A stretch of DNA of 64,000 nt from Microstegium vimineum (taxonomy: Eukaryota; Streptophyta; Magnoliopsida; Poales; Poaceae): assembly GCA_022036555.1 (NCBI GenBank), contig CM039134.1:7688818-7752817 (forward strand), read 5' to 3'. The notes under the pieces were generated by a model that had not been told where the DNA came from, searched no databases, and was given only the letters and a program-made list of their open reading frames with translations. Position numbers and translations under genes: made by a program. Below, in pieces: positions 59,305 through 64,000 of the stretch (positions within the stretch are counted from its first letter, which is position 1; every line of letters starts with the position of its first letter).

Positions 59305-60752
59305 TCACCGTCGGCGGGCCGTGCCGCTCGCCCGCTCCTGGTACACCATGTTCTTCCATCTGCGAGGTGCCGATGCTCTGCTTGGGCTACGGCGGCGAAG
59401 CTTGAGGGTTGCTCGGCTCTGCCGCGGCGGCCTGCCGCTTCTCGGCAGGTTCGTTGGGTTTGCTCGGCTCGTCAGGTTGGTTGTTGTTCTTGGGCTCCTG
59501 CGTTTGGCTCTCAGCTGGTGCTGGTGCTGGTGGCGGCGGCGGCTGCTCCGGCCACAACTCCGCCTACTTGCCGGACTTGCGCACTTGGCGACCAGCATGT
59601 AGGGGTCGAGGTTCGCAGCCACCGTCGCCACGACCTTGTTGCTCCGGGCGTCGATTTCGCATCGGTACACGCCTTCAACATCAAAACAATCAACACAAAT
59701 TCGATCAGTTTGGTCAGCAACCATCTTCTCCGATCAAATTGTGCTAGACTTTCATCGATTTGTTTTTTTATTCTGATGATAGTCCGAAAAGACAAGGCAA
59801 TTTGCTTACAAAGGCACACCTAACAACTACAACTGTTTAACAATTTTGGTTTGGCAAAACATGGAATTTATCAACTCTGAAATAGATATGTCAAAGCAAA
59901 AAATTTGCAATCTCCAACAGTTCCCCATAATGACTTGGCAAAAACGGAAATTATAGACAAGTGGACCCGGTCGTTGGCATCTCGTCGCGGAAAAAAAAGG
60001 CCACCGCCCAGGTTCTGCCGTGAAAAAAAAGGAAGAAAAAAAGGAAAAAGAAGAAAAAGGCCGCCACACAGGTTCTGCCGTGAAAAAAAAGGAAGAAAAA
60101 AAAAGAGTCGCCGCGCCGTGAAAAATATCGCTTTGCCTCGCCCTTTTCACGGTCGCCAAATTGCCAAGTGCGGACTCCTATTTATAACTTTGATAAAAAT
60201 GTCAAGCCCAAATGTCAAACTGTTGGCCAACAATTTTTTAGTTTTTTTTGTAAAATCAAATATGTCAAGTCTAAATGTCAAACTGTTGGAGTTGCTTACT
60301 AGTGCTCAGTGCTCGGTGTTAAAATCGAAGACACAATTTTTGCAGCATCACGACTTGACAATGCGGAGGTACGTGCTGGTAAACTGAAAGACCATATCAT
60401 GCAATTCGTGGGGTGGGGCGAAATTAAACAAGTGCGTACCATTGATGTTCTGGAGCACTTTCTTCACCTTCTTCTTGCATCCTTGGCAGTGAATAGACAC
60501 CCTCAGGCCTCACCACCACAACCTGAAACAGGCGATCGAGCACACACACACACAAACGGATTGAGAACAAGAATCAAAGAAAAGACTGAAACAGGAATAG
60601 GAATAATCAGACTGAATGAAAGAAGAGAAATTTCTCTGGAAACATCTACTAGAACTGGCCGGAATCGATCAGGCCCAGGGAGAAAGAGAGACAGATTAAG
60701 GGGAGAGAAGAGAGAATATTGGTACCTGACACTCCATAGGCTCTGAGGCCAT
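59305..60752 (-). pseudogene. Heavy-metal-associated (HIPP-like) protein pseudogene
   Basis: Minus strand: exon 1 60726..60752 (ATG, MASEPMECQ), exon 2 about 60440-60525 with the HMA metal site in SIHCQGCKKKVKKVLQN, exon 3 from about 59670 with GVYRCEIDARSNKVVATVAA and a Pro-rich linker. Known HIPPs bind metals through CxxC and end in an isoprenylation motif. Lesions: about four extra bases before the SIHC segment shift the frame; one or two bases are lost after YMLVAK; a TAG stands at the expected GKQAELWPEQ Gln. No isoprenylation end was found. The CxxC pair itself is intact. Introns of about 60 bp to 0.8 kb; the longer holds A-rich tandem repeats (59998-60110). Confidence 0.75.
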
Positions 60753-60929
60753 GAGAGCGAGGTACTAGAACTTTATGGCGCGCTCCTGATCGTGGCCCGG
60801 CGTGTTGTCCGCCAGCGGCCGCCGCGCCGCCGTGGTGCGTATCGAAGCTGAGCCCCGCGGCGTCGACGACGGTGGCGGCGGCTGCTGGTGCCAGAGGTGC
60901 GGGGCGTAGGCGCGCAGGGGCTCGCACGC

Positions 60930-60930
<1 letters not shown>

Positions 60931-60957
<27 letters not shown>
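60931..60957 (+). repeat. Poly-G run
   Basis: About 27 consecutive G within GC-rich DNA that repeats GGCGCGCAGGGGCTCGC on both sides. Possible G-quadruplex; length is unreliable in an assembly. Confidence 0.9.
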
Positions 60958-60960
<3 letters not shown>

Positions 60961-61015
60961 GCGCGCAGGGGCTCGCGTGGGTGCGGGGCGTAGCGCGCGG
61001 CTGCGGGTGCGCATG

Positions 61016-62101
61016 GGACCAAGATCCGGTGCAGTAGCTACTACTACTACAAGATAAGCGTAGCATCTCAACCATCCAAGGAACCAACAATGGCTAGGAT
61101 GAGAGGCTCTTTTCTTTCTCATTTTTTCTCTCCCATGTGCTATCAGTCTTTTTTGGAGGGAAAAAGCAGTGAGCACAGAAGAGTTTACGCTAGTAAGTCA
61201 CCAATAGTGCCAGACTCAAGTGTGAAAAATATAAAAAATATACCACGACCGAGCATATATGTATAAAATTATAAAACTATACTTAAAACCACTAAATCTC
61301 AAAAATATATATTTAATATTAAAGACAAAAAAATGTCCCCTCCATTTTTTTTTCAATTCAATCTGACAGAAAACAACTTTAGGTAAAATCATATGGGAAA
61401 AATAATTTTATTTTCACTTAAGCATGGAAATGTCTAGAGGTGAAATAGGTGTTTCCTGACATTCATAAACTTTTACAGCGGATGTAATGCTAAAAAAAAA
61501 ACTTTTACAGCGGCTGTCAAGAGTTGATGATGATAATCTTTTGAGCACGTATGACACTTGCAAGTAATAAATTTCCGTTCCCTTTTTGTAATATGGCATC
61601 CAATACTTAAATGAAGTTCAAATAAATTGAAATGGTACAAACTTTTCTCAAGTTGAACAGTGGTGCCACGTCTTTTATTAGATTTAGAATTGAGGGATCC
61701 CACATTTCATTTGCACTTTTTACACTGATACGTAACTGAAAATCTCATGAAAGAATTATTGGAAGAATTTTACTTAGTAAACCATAAATATTAGGGAAAT
61801 TACATTTTTTTATTTAGAACTGACAATAAGAAATCAAGAAAAAAAACGGGAGGATGGATATGCCATTATACTAGAGAATGGGTTCCACGTATCACTCTAG
61901 GGGTCTGTGGAATGATTTTGCATATAAGAAATTGCTTTTTTTTTCTTTTATAAGAATGTTTCCGATAGCACATGGTGGTGGGGGAAGAAAAATGATGTTG
62001 AAAAGAGACTCTCATCCTAGCCATTGATGGTCCTTGGATGGCTGAGATGCTACTACTGCTTATCTTGCAGTAGTAGTAGCGACGGCACCGGATCTTGATC
62101 C
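61016..62101. mobile_element. Mutator-like element with long terminal inverted repeats
   Basis: The left arm, about 61016-61145 (GGACCAAGATCCGGTGCAGT, GATAAGCGTAGCATCTCAAC, TGGCTAGGATGAGAG), is inverted at about 61963-62101. The arms are about 135 bp with scattered mismatches. Flanks GTGCGCATG (61007-61015) and GTGAGCGTG (62102-62110) match at 7 of 9 bases, like a decayed 9-bp duplication. The AT-rich interior holds no transposase. Long arms plus a 9-bp duplication point to a Mutator-class element. Confidence 0.7.
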
Positions 62102-62534
62102 GTGAGCGTGGCTCTCCGGGTCGGGGGGTGGCGGCGGCGCCTGGGAGCAACCGCTCCTAGGGTTTGGGGTAGGGCTCGGCCGGCTGATGGGCCAGCTGGG
62201 CTGGCCGCGCGTATGGGCCTGCGGGGGTCGCGAGTGGGCCAGCGTGAGAGGAGAGGAGAGGGGTTAGAGCGGGCCGGTGCGGCTGGGCCGCTAGGAGGGT
62301 GAGGAAAAGGTCATCTCCCATGATCTGCTCACAATAATTATATTGATGAACATTCAAATGGATTTGAGAGAATTTTCCAAGGAGGGTTAGGAGAGATTTG
62401 GGAGGAATGGAACGGTACGAGTCAAAAGGAATTTTGATTAATGAAATTTGATAGAGGTTCAAGGGAAATTGTGTATTAAGTTAAACTCCGCAAAAACAAA
62501 TTGACTGTTTTAAAAAGCATTTCCCTAGATAAAA

Positions 62535-62564
62535 CCGTTGCGTTAGCACGGGCATTATACTAGT
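62535..62564 (+). mobile_element. Possible Helitron 3' terminus
   Basis: CCGTTGCGTTAGCACGG can form a short stem with a one-base bulge (CCGT-GC against GC-ACGG), followed 8 bases later by CTAGT, the CTRR-T layout of Helitron ends. The 5' TC end was not located, so the element size is unknown. Confidence 0.45.
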
Positions 62565-64000
62565 ACATATAATGCACACTTATCTAAAACCATCTCCAAG
62601 AGTCTTTCTAAAAACACATCCTAAATTATTATTTGGAGACTCGTTTGCATAAAAATCATTTTCTATATCTCTGTAACTTTCAGTAACTTTTTTTTATATC
62701 TTGTACACACCCTAGAGAGTCATTCATGCTATCTATCTTTAGCTAGCAAGAAATCCGGAATATAGAATGACTATTTGGATAACCGATTCAACAAGATATT
62801 GGAGGGTGTTTTTTTTACCTAAATCTCTATTTCTTTAGGCTAGTCTCAATGGAGTTTCATCAAAGTTTTAAGGACATTAAATATGCTGATGTGACACTGT
62901 ATTAATGAAGAGAGATGATAAGAGTTTTATGGGAGTAAGAGAGGATGAAACTCCTGCACTATTTCTAAAATATAGTTGTGTATGAAGATGACCAGTATCT
63001 CTAATAGTTTGGGATATTTTGTTTCCCAAATCATGAAGTTTGGCAACTCCGAAAACATTATGGAAAAGAGAAAAATAATATATCATCTCCAATAATTTTC
63101 TATAATTCACTTTCCAAATACTAAAATTATAAATCCAAGTGGACGGTCCTTTTTCACCTTTTTTTCACCAGCCGCCGCGAGGTCACCGTCGCCGGGTCTC
63201 CAGGGGTGCGTTTGTGACCCTCTACCTGGCCGGCTCGGCCCGCCCAACTGGACCAGGCTAGCCCCAGTATGGCTACAATGATGTAACATCGTGTGTTTGT
63301 GTCCATGACTCAGTAAAGCCCGGCTGAGACGAGACAGTGTTTGTTTGCTTATACCAAAGAAGTATGACGACCTTGTACAACAAAGTGGTAGGCTTACCAC
63401 CAGACTGAGTCGTCACTGGCATTTCACCGAGCACCTGGCGGGCACGCGCGTGCTCTGCTCCACCACCACTGCGGACCGACCGTGCGGCGGCGCTGTGCGT
63501 CCATGTACCGTGCCTCGTGGCTCCACGCGCATGGCAGTGGTGCGCACCGCCATGGAGCAGGACAAAGCCATGGATTTTGGTTTCCATCGCATGAACGTGG
63601 TGACAGAACCGTCCAAATTATAAGAGATCAAGTACTAAAGTAACCGAATTAACTGTCACTAAGAGCACTTGAGTCCATATAATCCCAGTAGTCCGCCGAG
63701 TGTCCCGAAAGACCTCGGTTAATCAACGTCACACCAAGGATCACGAGATTAAGTAAATACAAATCACTAAGCTTAGAGTTTGCAGCGGAATAAAATTACA
63801 TTTGAGTTCACAAATAAATAATACAAGTTGGGGTTCAAAATCCTTTTAGTAAGATAACATAGCTTTGAAATGATTGGAATAATATAAGTTGAAATATATT
63901 GCTAGCTTAAATCACATCCTCCGACAACAACATAGAGATAAGAGAAATAATATAGAATCACCGTGTCCACCGGTGGTTAGCCACACCTTCAGCAGTATGA
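62565..64000. other. Terminal interval without a recognised gene
   Basis: AT-rich DNA with MITE-like fragments (AACCATCTCCAAGAGTCTTT near 62590; CTAGTCTCAATGGAGTTTCAT near 62842), a GC-rich patch at 63160-63560 with no convincing ORF, and an unassigned tail. Confidence 0.5.

Noticed and set aside
1..64000. CRISPR arrays, rRNA or tRNA genes, operons
   Set aside because: None seen; the repeats present are tandem duplications or transposons, and genes have plant introns rather than operon spacing.
63655..64000. Possible LTR or coding sequence at the window end
   Set aside because: Phrases such as CCGAGTGTCCCGAAAGACC look retroelement-like, but there are no ends or motifs within the window to support a call.

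Overview
This is nuclear DNA from a grass (Poaceae), probably a panicoid or related species. The support is intron-containing genes with plant splice sites, GC-rich first exons, Stowaway (CTCCCTCCGT/TA), Tourist (TTA), CACTA and hAT elements typical of grasses, and a nested Copia/LTR cluster. The species cannot be fixed from sequence alone. Two runs of exactly 100 N (17430-17529 and 40729-40828) are assembly gaps of unknown size.

Layout. 1-2322: 3' exons of a phosducin-like protein 3 / viral IAP-associated factor gene (+). 2323-4300: Stowaway MITE, a broken polyamine-transporter relic (-) and a foldback element. 4312-16645: retrotransposon nest. A decayed SIRE/Maximus-type Copia element (4628-15627, 5' LTR truncated) carries a solo LTR (4944-6623) and appears to sit inside a second LTR. 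17430-21255: gap, a stretch of degraded sequence, then the 3' exons of the GPI-transamidase subunit PIG-T (+). 22310-22955: small two-exon membrane protein of unknown function (-). 23431-26357: complete RAD6-type ubiquitin-conjugating enzyme UBC2 (-). 26.4-29.9 kb: gene-free, MITE-rich. 30016-34094: complete nine-exon DEAD-box RNA helicase RH39 (+). 34983-35483: intronless class II small heat shock protein with heat-shock elements upstream (+). 36637-39783 and 40829-44615: two tandem copies of a NOL9/GRC3-type polynucleotide 5'-hydroxyl kinase gene (-); the gap sits at their junction. 45-50 kb: insertions, unknown dispersed repeats and a CACTA end. 50669-52776: 5'-truncated LINE with a perfect target duplication. 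53237-54931: F-box/LRR/FBD pseudogene (-), then a CACTA MITE. 56359-56925: four-span membrane protein of unknown function (-). 59.3-60.75 kb: pseudogene of a heavy-metal-associated (HIPP-like) protein (-). 61016-62101: Mutator-like element. 62.5 kb: possible Helitron end. The last 1.4 kb holds no recognised gene.

The genes are unrelated housekeeping or stress genes, as expected for a plant euchromatic segment: chaperone-like folding (PLP3), ER GPI-anchor attachment (PIG-T), nuclear ubiquitylation (UBC2), plastid rRNA maturation (RH39), heat response (sHSP) and nuclear pre-rRNA processing (NOL9). No novel multi-gene system is evident. The most informative oddities are the NOL9 tandem copies separated by a gap and carrying different transposon insertions, the degraded sequence inside PIG-T, and the CpG-rich GCGTCCGG/CGTCGGACG motif family shared by the retroelement LTRs and the post-pol region.
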